A stretch of DNA of 64,000 bases from Nonomuraea rubra (GCF_014207985.1 NZ_JACHMI010000001.1:4819001-4883000); one strand, 5' to 3'. Counted from the stretch's first letter, positions 32,151 through 42,143 are shown. Notes: generated from the letters alone by a model not told the origin. A program made the numbers and translations.

Positions 32151-33220
32151 GGGGCGGCCCCCGCGAGGACCGGCACCAGGGGAAGCATCGCGACGAGCCG
32201 GAAGACGCGCGGCCCCGGATGGACCTGCAGCAGGCCGCCCGCGGCGGCGACCCGCTCCGTCAGCCCGGGCAGGCCGCTGCCGTTGCCACTGCCGCCGCCG
32301 GCGGGGGAGTGGGGATGGCGGGGCAGCGGGTTCGCCACGGAGAGCAGCAGCGCGTCGGGTTGCCAGTCGAGCGACACGGTGATCGGCGCGCCGGACGCGT
32401 GCTTGACCGCGTTGGTGAGCCCTTCCTGGACGACCCGGTAGGCGGCGTGGGAGGCCCGCGGATCGGCGAGCGGGACGGCCTCGCCGCACGTCTCGATCGT
32501 CACCGCGGCGCCCGCCGCCCTGGACCGGGCGACGAGGCCGTCGAGGTCGTCCAGGCCGGGCGTGTCGTGGTCGCGCAGCGCGCTGACCGCCCGGTGCAGC
32601 CCGGCCGCGGCGGCGCGGGCGTTGTCGGCCAGGCCGCTCACGGCCCGCCGCTGGTCGGGGGGCAGCGAGCCCACCTCCAGCGCGGCGGCCTGCACGGACA
32701 CCAGGCTGAGCAGGTGGCCGAGCGAGTCGTGCATGTCGTGGGCGATGCGCAGCCGCTCGCGCAGCCGCTCCTGCTCGGCGACCAGCGCCTTCTCCCGGCG
32801 CAGGTGCTCGCGCTGCTGGGCCACGTACCGGCCGGCGAGCAGCGGCAGCGCGGTCAGGATGACGACGCGGGCCAGGCTGACCCACGGGTCCTCCCCGCCG
32901 GGTGACCGTTCCACGGCCAGCAGCAGGGCGCACACGTACGCGATGAGACCGGCCGCCGTCACCACGAGGTCCCTGCGGGTGGAGAGGCGCTGCCCGGCCT
33001 GGAAACCGGTGCAGACCAGCAGGGCCAGCGACCCGCCGGTGACCAGCGCCAGCGCCAGCGCCGCGAGGAACGCCGCGAACGGCAGGCGGCCCCGCGCCGC
33101 CATCGTGAGCGCCACGGCCACGGCGTACGCGACGAGCGCCCATCCCCCCATCCCGTCCAGCCACGACAGCGCCGAGTCCGCGACCACGACCACGGCGACG
33201 AGCTGGGCAGTTCTCGGCAT
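32147..33220 (-). CDS. Two-component sensor histidine kinase (NarX/DesK type)
   Basis: A 357-residue kinase. Four or five hydrophobic segments fill the first 130 residues with almost no extracellular loops, then a short coiled coil (LRREKALVAEQERLRERLR) leads to the HisKA_3 box IAHDMHDSLGHLLSL with the phospho-His at about 158. The ATPase part has AAYRVVQEGLTNAVKHASGA (N box) and GSGLPGLTERVAAAGG (G box). It therefore senses a membrane or intramembrane signal. The ATG at 33220 or GTG at 33229 may start it. It is cotranscribed with the response regulator and divergent from the secreted hydrolase at 33334. Confidence 0.92.
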   Translation of the reverse strand: MPRTAQLVAVVVVADSALSWLDGMGGWALVAYAVAVALTMAARGRLPFAAFLAALALALVTGGSLALLVCTGFQAGQRLSTRRDLVVTAAGLIAYVCALLLAVERSPGGEDPWVSLARVVILTALPLLAGRYVAQQREHLRREKALVAEQERLRERLRIAHDMHDSLGHLLSLVSVQAAALEVGSLPPDQRRAVSGLADNARAAAAGLHRAVSALRDHDTPGLDDLDGLVARSRAAGAAVTIETCGEAVPLADPRASHAAYRVVQEGLTNAVKHASGAPITVSLDWQPDALLLSVANPLPRHPHSPAGGGSGNGSGLPGLTERVAAAGGLLQVHPGPRVFRLVAMLPLVPVLAGAAP

Positions 33221-33333
33221 ACGCCTCACCCTACTCAGGGGGTGCCGCCGCTCTCCCAGTCAACTTTGGTGAACAATCACCGCTGACCTTCGGGAGCAGA
33301 CGCGGCACTCGCGCGCCTCCTAGCGTTCCCGGC

Positions 33334-34701
33334 ATGCTCAACGCCCTCGTGGCGCTGGCCGTGCTCGCGGCACCGGCCGGCGTCCCCACGCCGCAGCCGT
33401 CCCCGCGCTGGACCGCCTGCCCCCTCGCGAACGCGCCCGAACTGCAGTGCGCGGACCTGCCCGTCGCCCTGTCGCCCGGCAGCCACAGGAAGATCACCCT
33501 CAAGATCGCCCGCCTGCCGGCCACCGGCACCAGGAAGGGCTCCGCGCTGGTCAACTTCGGCGGCCCGATGGGCGGCCAGATCGCCTTGCTGGCCGCACGC
33601 ACCCGGACCTTCGACCGGATCCGTACCTCGATGGACGTCGTGACCTGGGACCCGCGCGGCTACCCCGGCCTCAGCGGCGCGGTGCTGCGGTGCGACTGGG
33701 GGTTCGTGCGCACCCCGGCGTTCCCCTCGGACCAGGCCGGGCTCGACCGGCTCGCCGCCGCCAACCAGGCCAGGGCCGGCAAGTGCCGCGCCACCGACCC
33801 CGAACTGTTCGACCACATGGACTCCGCCTCGGACGCGCGCGACGCCGACGCCATCCGCGCCGCACTCGGCGACGACGAGATGAACTTCCTCGGCCTGTCG
33901 TACGGGGGCACGATCGCGCAGTCGTACGCCCGGCTGTTCCCCGGGCGCGTCCGCACCCTGTACATCGACGGCATCGGCAACCACAGCCTCCGCCGCTGGG
34001 AACGGGAGCTGGAGACCCTGGCGCGGGAGAACGAGCGCTTCATGGACCGGTTCTTCGCCTGGGCACCCGCCGGCCTGGAGCAGCGCTGGCAGGCGCTGCT
34101 CGCCAGGGCGGACGAGGAGCCCGTCCCCGCCCCGGAGGCCGGCGCCCGCTACGACCGCACCCAGCTCCAGGCCCTCGCCTATCTCAAGCTCCGGCCGGGC
34201 CCGGCGCGGTGGGGCGAGCTCACGGCCGCCATCACGGCGGCCGAGGCGGGCGACGCCTCCGGCTTCGCGCTGTCGAGCAGCCAGCCCTACCCCGGGATTC
34301 CCGGCGGCGGGGTCAAGGAATGCCTCGACTTCCCTCGCGCGGGCACCCAGCGGGAGCTGGCGCGCACGGTCAAGCGGCTGCGCGCGATCGCGCCCAACAC
34401 CGGGGCCGCCTTCCCACTCGCCTGGCACCTGCCGCTGACCTGCGCCGGTTGGCCCGCCCCCGTGAGCAACCCGCCCGCCCCGATGCCCCGCACGCTGCCG
34501 CCGCTCCTGGGCGCGGGCACCTGGCAGGACTACGGCGCCACCAGCCGGGTGGCCGGGCAGATCCCCGGCAGCCGCACGATCCGGTACGACGGCCCCGGCC
34601 ACAACCTGTTCGGCGCCATGGCCAACGCCTGCGTGATCGGGCACGTCAGCGCGTACGTCACCGAGCGCCGCCTGCCGCCCCGGGGCACCACGTGCGCATG
34701 A
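33334..34701 (+). CDS. Secreted alpha/beta hydrolase, TAP-like (tripeptidyl aminopeptidase/SlpD type)
   Basis: A 455-residue protein with a short signal peptide (LNALVALAVLAAPAG) and the fold order of Streptomyces tripeptidyl aminopeptidases: SALVNFGGPMGG (oxyanion region), DVVTWDPRGYPG, then nucleophile elbow GLSYGGT at about residue 189, and GPGHNLFGAMANACV carrying the catalytic His. TAP_C-type cysteines occur in pairs. Members remove tripeptides or dipeptides from secreted proteins or peptides. It is divergent from the two-component system, 113 bases away, so it may be that system's target. The start ATG at 33334 has no strong ribosome site. Confidence 0.85.
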   Translation: MLNALVALAVLAAPAGVPTPQPSPRWTACPLANAPELQCADLPVALSPGSHRKITLKIARLPATGTRKGSALVNFGGPMGGQIALLAARTRTFDRIRTSMDVVTWDPRGYPGLSGAVLRCDWGFVRTPAFPSDQAGLDRLAAANQARAGKCRATDPELFDHMDSASDARDADAIRAALGDDEMNFLGLSYGGTIAQSYARLFPGRVRTLYIDGIGNHSLRRWERELETLARENERFMDRFFAWAPAGLEQRWQALLARADEEPVPAPEAGARYDRTQLQALAYLKLRPGPARWGELTAAITAAEAGDASGFALSSSQPYPGIPGGGVKECLDFPRAGTQRELARTVKRLRAIAPNTGAAFPLAWHLPLTCAGWPAPVSNPPAPMPRTLPPLLGAGTWQDYGATSRVAGQIPGSRTIRYDGPGHNLFGAMANACVIGHVSAYVTERRLPPRGTTCA

Positions 34702-34951
34702 CCCGGCCCCGTGTCTTTTGGCCGTGATCCAATACCCTGCCGCCTCGGAGGGGGATGTCGTGGTCACCGGCGCGCAGCCGTACGGCGGAACGCCCAGCGC
34801 GGACCAAGGCGGCAGCCCGATCTCCATACCGCGGCCCGGCCCGGGCTTGCGGATCTACCGAGCCCGCGGCCATGCTCGAATTCCAGCCGCAGGCGATCCC
34901 GGGAGGCGCGGTGCACGCCCATGATCCAGGTGTTCCCCGCCGGGTCAGGTC

Positions 34952-36280
34952 ATGACGGTGACGGCGGCGCCCGCGGTCCGGCGCGTGCGGTCGGTCTCCC
35001 GGCGGGTGCGCACGCTGGCCGGGCTGTCGCTGCTGACGCTGGCGCTGCTGCTGGCCGCGATTCTGGCCGGCGCGGCGAGTACGGGCTCCGGCCTGCGCAC
35101 CATCGGCCACGACGCCGGCCCCCAGGTCCTCGCGACCACGGGCCTGTACCGGCAGATGTCGGAGATGGACGCGCTGCTGGCCGAGACCCTGCTGCTGGGC
35201 AGGGAGTACGGCCCGCAGCAGCAGGCCGACCTGACCACCTACGACCAGCGGCGGCTGGAGACCTCCGAGACCCTGCTCAAGGCCTACCGGCTGGCCCTGG
35301 ACGACCCCTCCGAGCAGCGCACGGTCGAGTCGCTGATCGAGGGGCTGGGCCGCTACGAGCGGCTGGCGGCCCAGGCCCGGCTGCTGGACGCGCAGTCCGG
35401 GCACACCGCGGGGTCGCCTCCTGACGCCGTGGTCGGCGCCTACCAGCAGGCCACCGACCTCATGCACCGCGAGCTGCTGCCGCAGGCGTACAACCTGACC
35501 CTGGAGACCGGGACGATCGTCAGGCGCGCGCACGCCGCCGAGCGCGCGGCCACCTCGCTCGCGCGCGTCGCGGTCGTCGTCACCGGGCTGCTCGCCGTGG
35601 CCTGCCTGCTGGCCCTGCAGACCTACCTGACCCGCAGGTTCCGCCGGATCCTCGCCCCGGCCCTGGTGGTCGCCACCGTGCTCACCACGGCCGGCCTGGT
35701 GACCGGCACGGCCCTGCTCAACCGGCAGGGCGAGGCGCTGGAGGAGGCCAAGCGCCTGGGGTTCGACTCGGTGCTCACCCTGACCAGGGCCCGGGCGATC
35801 AGCAGGAGCATGCACGGCGACCAGAGCCGCTACCTGCTCGACCGCTTCCGCAGGGACACCTACGAGCACACCTTCCTGGAGAAGTCCATGACGGTCGCCG
35901 CCGTCGACTCCACCAGCCTGCGCGACTACCAGAGCAGGCTGCAGGTGAACTTCCAGGGCCTGCTCGGCGGCCTGCCGGGCCGGGAGCGGGGGCGGCTCTT
36001 CGTCGCCTACCAGCAGTTCCAGCAGGCAGACGCGGAGATGCGGACGATGTCGGGCGAGAAGGCGATCAAGTTCTGGGACGGCGAGCTCAGCACCGCCTAC
36101 GAGGGGTACGACCAGGTGCTGGAGCAGCTGATCAGACGGTACGAGTCGGGCTTCGAGCGCGCCATCGACAGAGGTGACGGAGCCCTGGAGACGTTGTGGC
36201 GGTGGATCCCCGCCGCGCTGGCCACCGGCGCGCTGCTCATCCTGGCCGGCATCTGGCCGCGACTGCGGGAGTACCGGTGA
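34952..36280 (+). CDS. GlnX-like membrane sensor protein
   Basis: A 442-residue protein with four membrane helices (about 24-44, 203-222, 230-250 and 420-437) enclosing two extracellular helical regions, and no kinase or enzyme domain. The helical extracytoplasmic parts resemble four-helix-bundle sensors. It is directly followed, with a GTGA overlap, by an amino-acid binding lipoprotein, reproducing the mycobacterial glnX-glnH order in which GlnX relays GlnH binding of Asp/Glu/Gln to protein kinase PknG. The length also fits GlnX. No kinase gene follows here. Assignment rests on topology, length and context rather than on motifs. The 250-base gap upstream holds no supported gene. Confidence 0.6.
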   Translation: MTVTAAPAVRRVRSVSRRVRTLAGLSLLTLALLLAAILAGAASTGSGLRTIGHDAGPQVLATTGLYRQMSEMDALLAETLLLGREYGPQQQADLTTYDQRRLETSETLLKAYRLALDDPSEQRTVESLIEGLGRYERLAAQARLLDAQSGHTAGSPPDAVVGAYQQATDLMHRELLPQAYNLTLETGTIVRRAHAAERAATSLARVAVVVTGLLAVACLLALQTYLTRRFRRILAPALVVATVLTTAGLVTGTALLNRQGEALEEAKRLGFDSVLTLTRARAISRSMHGDQSRYLLDRFRRDTYEHTFLEKSMTVAAVDSTSLRDYQSRLQVNFQGLLGGLPGRERGRLFVAYQQFQQADAEMRTMSGEKAIKFWDGELSTAYEGYDQVLEQLIRRYESGFERAIDRGDGALETLWRWIPAALATGALLILAGIWPRLREYR

Positions 36281-37089
36281 GAAGACTGCCGCTCTTGCCG
36301 ATCGTCCTGCTCGCCGCTCTGCTCACCGCCTGCGGCACGGCACGGCAGGAATCCCTCGTGGACAAGGACGAGGTCGTCGTCGCCATCCGCTCCGACGTCC
36401 CGCTGATCAGTTTCAGGGGGCAGGACGGCGCCTACGCCGGCTTCAACATCGACGTGGCCGAGGATCTCCTCTCCCGGCTGGGCAAGCGCATCCGCTGGCT
36501 GGAGATCAAGGCGGGCGACCAGCTCACCGTGCTCACCGACGGGCGCGCCGACCTCGTCTTCGCCCACATGTCGGTCACCCCGGAGCGCAAGAAGGTGATC
36601 GACTTCGCCGGCCCGTACCACCTCGACTTCCAGGACATCGCGGTACGGCCGGCCGACAAGAACACCGTCCGCGACGTCCGCGACCTGGAGAACCGCAAGA
36701 TCTGCCTGGTGCGCGGCACGAACATCGCCCAGCGCATCATCGAAGAGCGCGGGGTCAAGGCGATCGCCGTCGAGGTGCCCGACTACGACACCTGCCTGGA
36801 GATGATCGAGAAGGGCGAGATCGACGCCATCTCCACCAACAGCCAGATCCTGGCGGGGCTGCTCACCAGGCCGGGCGTGGACCTGCACCTGGTCGGCGCG
36901 ACCTTCAACGAGCAGCGCACGTCGATCGGGGTGCGCAAGGGCGACGTCGGCGGTTGCGAGGAGCTCAACCGGGCCATCACGCGGATGTACCAGGACGGCA
37001 CGGCGCACATGTTGCTGGACAAGTGGTTCGGCCGGTCGGGCATCGACCTGTCGGTGATCGCCGTCCCGCAGTTCGAGGGCTGCTCCTAG
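36277..37089 (+). CDS. GlnH-like amino-acid-binding lipoprotein
   Basis: A 270-residue extracytoplasmic solute-binding protein of family 3. It has a lipobox LLTAC at about residues 14-18, then VVVAIRSDVPLISFRGQDG, GFNIDVAEDLLSRLG, MSVTPERKKVIDFAGPY and the hinge strands with TCLEMIEKGEIDAISTN. The ligand is expected to be glutamate, aspartate, glutamine or asparagine. Its GTG overlaps the stop of the GlnX-like gene, with no ABC permease or ATPase nearby, so it is probably a sensor subunit rather than a transporter subunit. Its stop shares a CTAG with the stop of the convergent gene. Confidence 0.85.
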   Translation: MRRLPLLPIVLLAALLTACGTARQESLVDKDEVVVAIRSDVPLISFRGQDGAYAGFNIDVAEDLLSRLGKRIRWLEIKAGDQLTVLTDGRADLVFAHMSVTPERKKVIDFAGPYHLDFQDIAVRPADKNTVRDVRDLENRKICLVRGTNIAQRIIEERGVKAIAVEVPDYDTCLEMIEKGEIDAISTNSQILAGLLTRPGVDLHLVGATFNEQRTSIGVRKGDVGGCEELNRAITRMYQDGTAHMLLDKWFGRSGIDLSVIAVPQFEGCS

Positions 37090-38090
37090 GGCGCGGCGAT
37101 CTCCCTGCTGAACCTGTCGACGAGCGCCCGCTTGGCGTTCCCGGCGACCTCCACGTCGTAGGGGACCAGCTTGACCGCCGCCGGGTCGGCCGCCTTGGAG
37201 TGCGCGGGCACGCCGGTGTTGGTGGGCAGGGCGTAGAACTTCACCAGCGGGCCCAGCCGCTGGGCCGCTCCGCTCAGCGCCCAGTCGACGTACCTGCGGG
37301 CGCTGTCCGGGTCGTGCGCCCCGGCCAGCACGGCCAGGCCGCCCAGCTCGTAGCCGGTGCCCTCCTGCGGGAAGGTCACCTCCAGGTCCGGATAGCCCTG
37401 CTCCTGGGCGGCGACGCAGTCATGGGAGAAGACCACGCCGACCGCCGCCTCCCGCTTGGCCGCCCGCACGGCGGCCGCGCCGCCGGACGAGCTGTACTCC
37501 GGCACGTTCGCGTGCAGGGCGCGCAGGTAGGCGAGCGCCGCGTCCTGGTCGCCGCCGCTCAGCTCCACCTGGGTCCACAGGGCGGTGTAGGCGGTGCCCG
37601 AGGTGGCCGGATGGGCGAGGGCGACCCCGCCGCGCAGCCGCTCGTCCAGCAGGTCCCGCCAGGACCGGATCGGCCGCAGGCCCCGCTTCGCCAGCTCCCT
37701 GGTGTTGTTGCAGAAGGCCAGCACGCCGGCGTAGACGCCGCTCCAGGTGTGGTCCGGGTCGGCCCATCCCGGCCGGATCTCGCCGGCCTTGCCTGATTCG
37801 TACGGCGCCAGCAGCCCCTGAGCCTTCGCGGCCACGTAGGAGTCGGCCGGCCCTCCGTGCCAGACGTCGAACTCCTGCCGCGCCCCGGCCTCCTTGATCC
37901 GCTCCAGCGCCTGCCCGCTCGACAGCCGCACGAAGTCGGCCTCCACCCCGGTGGCGTCGGAGAACCGCTTGACCATCATCGCGCACCACGGCTCGCCCGC
38001 CCCGCACGCGACCGTGATCTTCTCCCGCCTCGGCGTCGAACAGCCGCCCGCCAGCAGGACCGCCACCAAGGCGATGACCAGCGGCCGCAT
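37086..38090 (-). CDS. ABC transporter substrate-binding lipoprotein (iron/Fe(III)-type, FutA-like)
   Basis: A 334-residue lipoprotein: signal MRPLVIALVAVLLAGGC with LAGGC lipobox. ITVACGAGEPWCAMMVKRF then opens a periplasmic binding fold of the family that includes FutA, FbpA and phosphonate/2-AEP binding proteins (FDVWHGGPADSYVAAKAQGL, YAGVLAFCNNT, HPATSGTAYTALWTQ). No permease or ATPase gene is nearby, so it is an orphan component. GGGAGGGG lies before the ATG at 38090; a longer frame with no signal start is rejected. It converges on the GlnH-like gene, overlapping by four bases. Confidence 0.85.
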   Translation of the reverse strand: MRPLVIALVAVLLAGGCSTPRREKITVACGAGEPWCAMMVKRFSDATGVEADFVRLSSGQALERIKEAGARQEFDVWHGGPADSYVAAKAQGLLAPYESGKAGEIRPGWADPDHTWSGVYAGVLAFCNNTRELAKRGLRPIRSWRDLLDERLRGGVALAHPATSGTAYTALWTQVELSGGDQDAALAYLRALHANVPEYSSSGGAAAVRAAKREAAVGVVFSHDCVAAQEQGYPDLEVTFPQEGTGYELGGLAVLAGAHDPDSARRYVDWALSGAAQRLGPLVKFYALPTNTGVPAHSKAADPAAVKLVPYDVEVAGNAKRALVDRFSREIAAP

Positions 38091-38241
38091 CGCCCCTCCC
38101 TGGGTTCGCCGGCGTGCCGATCCCATTGTGCAACATCCCGGCCTGGCTTGATCCGGTTAAACGCCGGGAGCGGCAGGGTAGAGCTGGGCATGTTCGCGGC
38201 GTTCTCCGCGCCGCCGGACGCGGGGGACATTCGGGGGCACC

Positions 38242-40014
38242 ATGCGAGGGTTCGTGATGCAGGAAACCGGCGGCCTGCGCAGCCAGGCGTGGTGGGACAA
38301 CGCGGGCAACCCGGAGATGACCGCGCTGTATCTCGAACGCTTCCTCAACTTCGGGCTCACCCCGGCGGAGCTCCGGTCCGGCCGGCCGATCATCGGCATC
38401 GCCCAGACGGGCAGCGACCTCGTCCCCTGCAACCGCCACCACCTCGCCCTCGCCGACCGGGTCAGGGACGGGATCCGCGACAACGGCGGCATCCCGTTCG
38501 AGTTCCCCGTCCACCCGCTGCAGGAGACCGGCAAGCGGCCGACCGCCGCGCTGGATCGCAACCTCGCCTATCTCGGGCTGGTCGAGGTGCTCTACGGCTA
38601 TCCGCTCGACGGGGTCGTCCTGACGACGGGCTGCGACAAGACCACGCCCGCGTGCCTGGCCGCGGCCGCGACGGTGAACATCCCGGCGATCGTCCTGTCC
38701 GGCGGGCCGATGCTCAACGGCTACCACCAGGGCAAGCGGGTGGCGGCGTCCGGCTCGGGGCTGGTGATCTGGCAGTCGAAGCGGCTGCTGGCCGCCGGGG
38801 AGATCGACTACGACGAGTTCATGGCACGCGTGTGCGCCTCCGCGCCCAGCATCGGCCACTGCAACACGATGGGCACCGCGCTGTCGATGAACAGCCTCGC
38901 CGAGGCGCTGGGCATGTCCCTGCCGGGGTGCGCGGCGATCCCGGCCCCCTACCGCCGGCGGGCGCAGATGGCCTACGACACGGGCCACCGCGTGGTCGAC
39001 CTCGTACGCGAGGACCTCACCCCGCGCAAGATCATGACCTGGGAGGCGTTCGAGAACGCGATCGTGGTCGCCTCGGCCATCGCCGCCTCCACCAACGTGC
39101 CCATCCACATCAACGCCATCGCGCGGCACGCCGGGGTGCCGCTGTCCATCCAGGACTGGGCACGCGCCGGAGCCGACGTCCCGGTGCTGGCGAACGTCGC
39201 CCCCGCCGGTGAGTTCCTCGGCGAGGACTTCTACCGCGCGGGCGGCGTCCCCGCCCTGATGCGGCTGCTGCTCGCAGCGGGACGCCTGCACGGCGAGGCC
39301 GTGACCGTCTCCGGCCGTAGCGTGGCCGAGAACCTGGCCGACGCCCCGCCCGCCGACCCGGCGGTCATCCGCCCCCTCGACGAGCCTCTCGCCCCGCGTG
39401 GCGGGCTCACCGTCATGACGGGCAACCTGTTCGACTCCGCGGTCATGAAGACCTCGGTCCTCGCCGACGGCTTCCCCGCGGTGTCCGACTATCGCGCCAT
39501 CGTCTTCGACGGGCCCGAGGACTACCACGCCCGCATCCAGGATCCCGCCCTGGGCGTGGACGAGGGCTGCATCCTCGTCATCCGCTACACCGGGCCGATC
39601 GGCTACCCGGGATCGGCCGAGGTCGTGAACATGGAGGTGCCCGCCGCGCTGATCCGGCAGGGCGTCACCACGCTGCCCACGCTCGGTGACGGCCGCCAGA
39701 GCGGCACCTCCGACGCGCCGTCCATCCTCAACGCCAGCCCCGAGGCCGCCGCCGGCGGCAACCTCGCCATCCTGCGTACCGGCGACCGCATCCGCATCGA
39801 CCTCGAGAACGCGCGCGTCGACGTCCTGCTGACGGAGGACGAGATCGCCGCGCGGTGGGCCGGCTACACCCCGCCCGTGTTCGAGAACCAGACCCCGTGG
39901 CAGGAGATCTACCGCGCCACGGTCGGCCAGCTCGACAGCGGAGGCTGCCTGGAGCTCGCCCTGTCCTACCAGGACCTCGTCCACACCAAGGGGATTCCCC
40001 GTGACTCGCACTGA
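38242..40014 (+). CDS. IlvD/Edd-family dehydratase (sugar-acid dehydratase)
   Basis: A 590-residue protein of the dihydroxy-acid/6-phosphogluconate dehydratase family. Cluster cysteines are in [10 protein letters not shown] and GHCNTMGTA, with a third in [10 protein letters not shown]; later come [14 protein letters not shown] and [18 protein letters not shown], the substrate loop. The N-terminal [20 protein letters not shown] variant and the length point to pentonate/hexonate dehydratases (L-arabonate, D-xylonate) rather than IlvD. It removes water from a sugar acid to give a 2-keto-3-deoxy acid. It overlaps the following 2-hydroxyacid dehydrogenase by 14 bases. Confidence 0.9.
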   Translation: MRGFVMQETGGLRSQAWWDNAGNPEMTALYLERFLNFGLTPAELRSGRPIIGIAQTGSDLVPCNRHHLALADRVRDGIRDNGGIPFEFPVHPLQETGKRPTAALDRNLAYLGLVEVLYGYPLDGVVLTTGCDKTTPACLAAAATVNIPAIVLSGGPMLNGYHQGKRVAASGSGLVIWQSKRLLAAGEIDYDEFMARVCASAPSIGHCNTMGTALSMNSLAEALGMSLPGCAAIPAPYRRRAQMAYDTGHRVVDLVREDLTPRKIMTWEAFENAIVVASAIAASTNVPIHINAIARHAGVPLSIQDWARAGADVPVLANVAPAGEFLGEDFYRAGGVPALMRLLLAAGRLHGEAVTVSGRSVAENLADAPPADPAVIRPLDEPLAPRGGLTVMTGNLFDSAVMKTSVLADGFPAVSDYRAIVFDGPEDYHARIQDPALGVDEGCILVIRYTGPIGYPGSAEVVNMEVPAALIRQGVTTLPTLGDGRQSGTSDAPSILNASPEAAAGGNLAILRTGDRIRIDLENARVDVLLTEDEIAARWAGYTPPVFENQTPWQEIYRATVGQLDSGGCLELALSYQDLVHTKGIPRDSH

Positions 40015-41017
40015 CGCCAGAGGCACCATCATGATCGCCGACTCCGACTTCGGCGACGTGGACATCGAACGCGCGATCATCGAGGGCGCCGGATTCGAGC
40101 TGCTCGCCGCGCAGTGCAAGAGCGAGGACGAGGTGATCGCGCGGGGCCGGGACGCCGTCGGCGTCCTGACCCAGTACGCCCGCGTCGGCGCCCGCGCCAT
40201 CGACGCGTTCACCCGCTGCCGGGTGATCGCCCGCTACGGCACGGGCGTGGACATCGTCGACGTCGACGCCGCGACCCGGCGGGGCATCCAGGTCACCAAC
40301 GCGCCGAACGACTGGTGCGCCGAGGAGGTCGCCGACCACGCCGTCGCGCTCTGGCTGGCCGCCGCCCGCAAGATCTGCGCCTACGACCAGGCGACCCGGC
40401 GGGGCGAATGGCAGTGGCAGAGCGGCGAGCCCATCTGGCGGCTGCGCGGACGGGTGTTCGGCCTGCTGTCGTTCGGCTCCATCGCGCAGCTCATCGCCGA
40501 ACGCGCCAGAGCGTTCGGCGTCGAGGTCTGGGCGCACGACCCGTTCCTCGACGACGCGGAGCTGCGAGCGCGCCACGTGCGGCCGGTGTCCTTCGACGAG
40601 CTCGTGGCAGGCGCCGACTACCTCGTGATCCAGGCGCCGCTCACCCCCGGCACCCGCCACCTCTTCGACCGCACGACGTTGCGCAGGATGAAGCCGACCG
40701 CCGTCCTGGTCAACACCGCCCGCGGCCCCATTGTGGAGGACGCGGCGCTCCACCAGGCGCTCGCCGAGGGGTGGATCGCCGGCGCGGCGCTGGACGACCT
40801 GGAGGAGGAGCCCGCGAAGCAGCGCGACTGGCGCCCGCGCAACCCGCTGTTCTCGCTGCCCAACGTGATCGTCACCCCGCATGCCGCCTACTACTCCGAG
40901 CAGGCCGTCTCAGCGGTGCGGCGCATCGCCGCGGAGGAGGCCGTACGGGTCCTGACCGGGCAGGGCGCCCGGAGCCCGGTCAACGACGTGCCCGCCCGGA
41001 GCTCCTCCAGCGGCTGA
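40001..41017 (+). CDS. D-isomer-specific 2-hydroxyacid dehydrogenase
   Basis: A 338-residue member of the phosphoglycerate dehydrogenase-like family. The NAD-binding part has VFGLLSFGSIAQLIAERARA (the usual GxGxxG reads GLLSFGSI, a variant) and the catalytic Arg/Glu/His are in LVNTARGPIVED, DDLEEEP and VTPHAAYYSE. The N-terminal segment VARYGTGVD-like (IARYGTGVDIVDVDAATRR) is typical of the CtBP-like subgroup. The GTG start at 40001 lies inside the previous gene, so expression is coupled to the sugar-acid dehydratase, and the pair probably processes one carbon source. The changed glycine-rich loop is worth noting. Confidence 0.88.
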   Translation: MTRTDARGTIMIADSDFGDVDIERAIIEGAGFELLAAQCKSEDEVIARGRDAVGVLTQYARVGARAIDAFTRCRVIARYGTGVDIVDVDAATRRGIQVTNAPNDWCAEEVADHAVALWLAAARKICAYDQATRRGEWQWQSGEPIWRLRGRVFGLLSFGSIAQLIAERARAFGVEVWAHDPFLDDAELRARHVRPVSFDELVAGADYLVIQAPLTPGTRHLFDRTTLRRMKPTAVLVNTARGPIVEDAALHQALAEGWIAGAALDDLEEEPAKQRDWRPRNPLFSLPNVIVTPHAAYYSEQAVSAVRRIAAEEAVRVLTGQGARSPVNDVPARSSSSG

Positions 41018-41059
41018 TCAGCGGGAACCCGGACCACGACGGCAACGTCCTCCCGGCCG

Positions 41060-41416
41060 TCACGAGCTCAGGTGGACCTGTTCCATCCCGTTGGTGCAGT
41101 CGGGGAAGTCGTCAGGGCCGCCCCGGATGAGCCGGCAGCTCCATTCGGCGCCGTCGACGTTCACGCTGACGGGCCCCTCGGCGAAGCCCTTCGCGCGGTA
41201 CGCGTCGCCCACCTTCACCCCGGTGGCGCACGCGGCCTCGCGATCCTTCTCGGTGACCACGGTCAGGTCCAGCCCGCCGCTCGACTGCACGCAGTCGATG
41301 ACCTCGGCCGCCTCCGCCGTGACCGGCGCCGGCCCGAGAGCCGCCGTCCCGGCGCACAGGACGCCGCACGCGGCCAGCGCGAGGAAGGGATGGGTGCGGA
41401 TCAGGCTTCTGGACAT
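41060..41416 (-). CDS. Small secreted protein of unknown function
   Basis: A 118-residue protein with a clear signal peptide (RSLIRTHPFLALAACGVLCA, cleavage after about AEA at 36). The mature part of about 80 residues has four cysteines, in DCVQSSGG, AACATG, SCRLIR and DCTNGM, probably two disulfides. GGAGGACAG precedes the ATG at 41416, so the longer frame to 41590 is rejected. I do not recognise the family. It stands alone, convergent with the dehydrogenase gene. Confidence 0.7.
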   Translation of the reverse strand: MSRSLIRTHPFLALAACGVLCAGTAALGPAPVTAEAAEVIDCVQSSGGLDLTVVTEKDREAACATGVKVGDAYRAKGFAEGPVSVNVDGAEWSCRLIRGGPDDFPDCTNGMEQVHLSS

Positions 41417-41564
41417 CTGTCTGTCCTCCGGTTCGCATGGTGGATGCCGACCCGTCCTCAGGATGGCCGTCCCGGCCGCAGGTACGGGCCACGGCGGCAT
41501 GAGATCCCGCCCAAGGAAGCTTGGAAATGACCGTCCAACGACGATCCAAACCCGTGATCCGGTG

Positions 41565-42143
41565 CTATTGGCGGGTGGACGGGACGCCACGCATGATCGT
41601 CTCGGCGGCGTGCCTCAGCCACGCGCCGCCATCCGCCTCGGGCCAGGGGCGGGCCAGGGCGTCGAAGAGCACGCCGTCCAGCTGCGCCACCAGCATGCGT
41701 GCCGCGTAGCCGGCGTCCGGCACCCCCGCGGCGCGCATGCCGTCCGCGGCCATCCGGACGAACCCCTGGCCGGCCGCGTCGAGCTCCGCCCGCAGCAGGG
41801 CGCCGTCCCCGGCGTCGAGGTAGAGCTGCATCCTGGCGCGCGTCCTCGTCCTGGCCGCGCCCAGCCAGTGCTCCAGCAGGCCGACGATCGTGGCCGTGGC
41901 CCGCTCCCTGGTGCTCCAGGCATCGGGCGGGAGCCGGGTGAGCGGCAGCTCGTCCAGCTCCAGCATGCGTTGCAGCACCCCTTCGAGCAGCGCGCGCCGG
42001 GTGCGGAAGCAGCTGCTCGTGCTGCCCGGCGGCAAGCCGGCGCGCGTGTCGACGGCGCGGTGGGTCAGACCCCGCAGGCCCTGCTCGGCGATCACCTCGA
42101 TGGCGGCGTCCGCCGCCCGCCGGCTGCGGGTGCTCACCGGCAT
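41565..42143 (-). CDS. TetR family regulator, operon with molybdopterin oxidoreductase
   Basis: A 192-residue TetR protein: RAADAAIEVIAEQGLRGLTH then AGLPPGSTSSCFRTRRALLE forms the DNA-binding part. The C-terminal domain resembles TetR_C_16-like regulators (RARMQLYLDAGDGALLRAEL). It overlaps the 3' end of the oxidoreductase gene by 10 bases, so it is cotranscribed with it and may autoregulate the operon at the CTACA-N2-TGTAG palindromes near 44308-44341. Confidence 0.88.
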   Translation of the reverse strand: MPVSTRSRRAADAAIEVIAEQGLRGLTHRAVDTRAGLPPGSTSSCFRTRRALLEGVLQRMLELDELPLTRLPPDAWSTRERATATIVGLLEHWLGAARTRTRARMQLYLDAGDGALLRAELDAAGQGFVRMAADGMRAAGVPDAGYAARMLVAQLDGVLFDALARPWPEADGGAWLRHAAETIMRGVPSTRQ

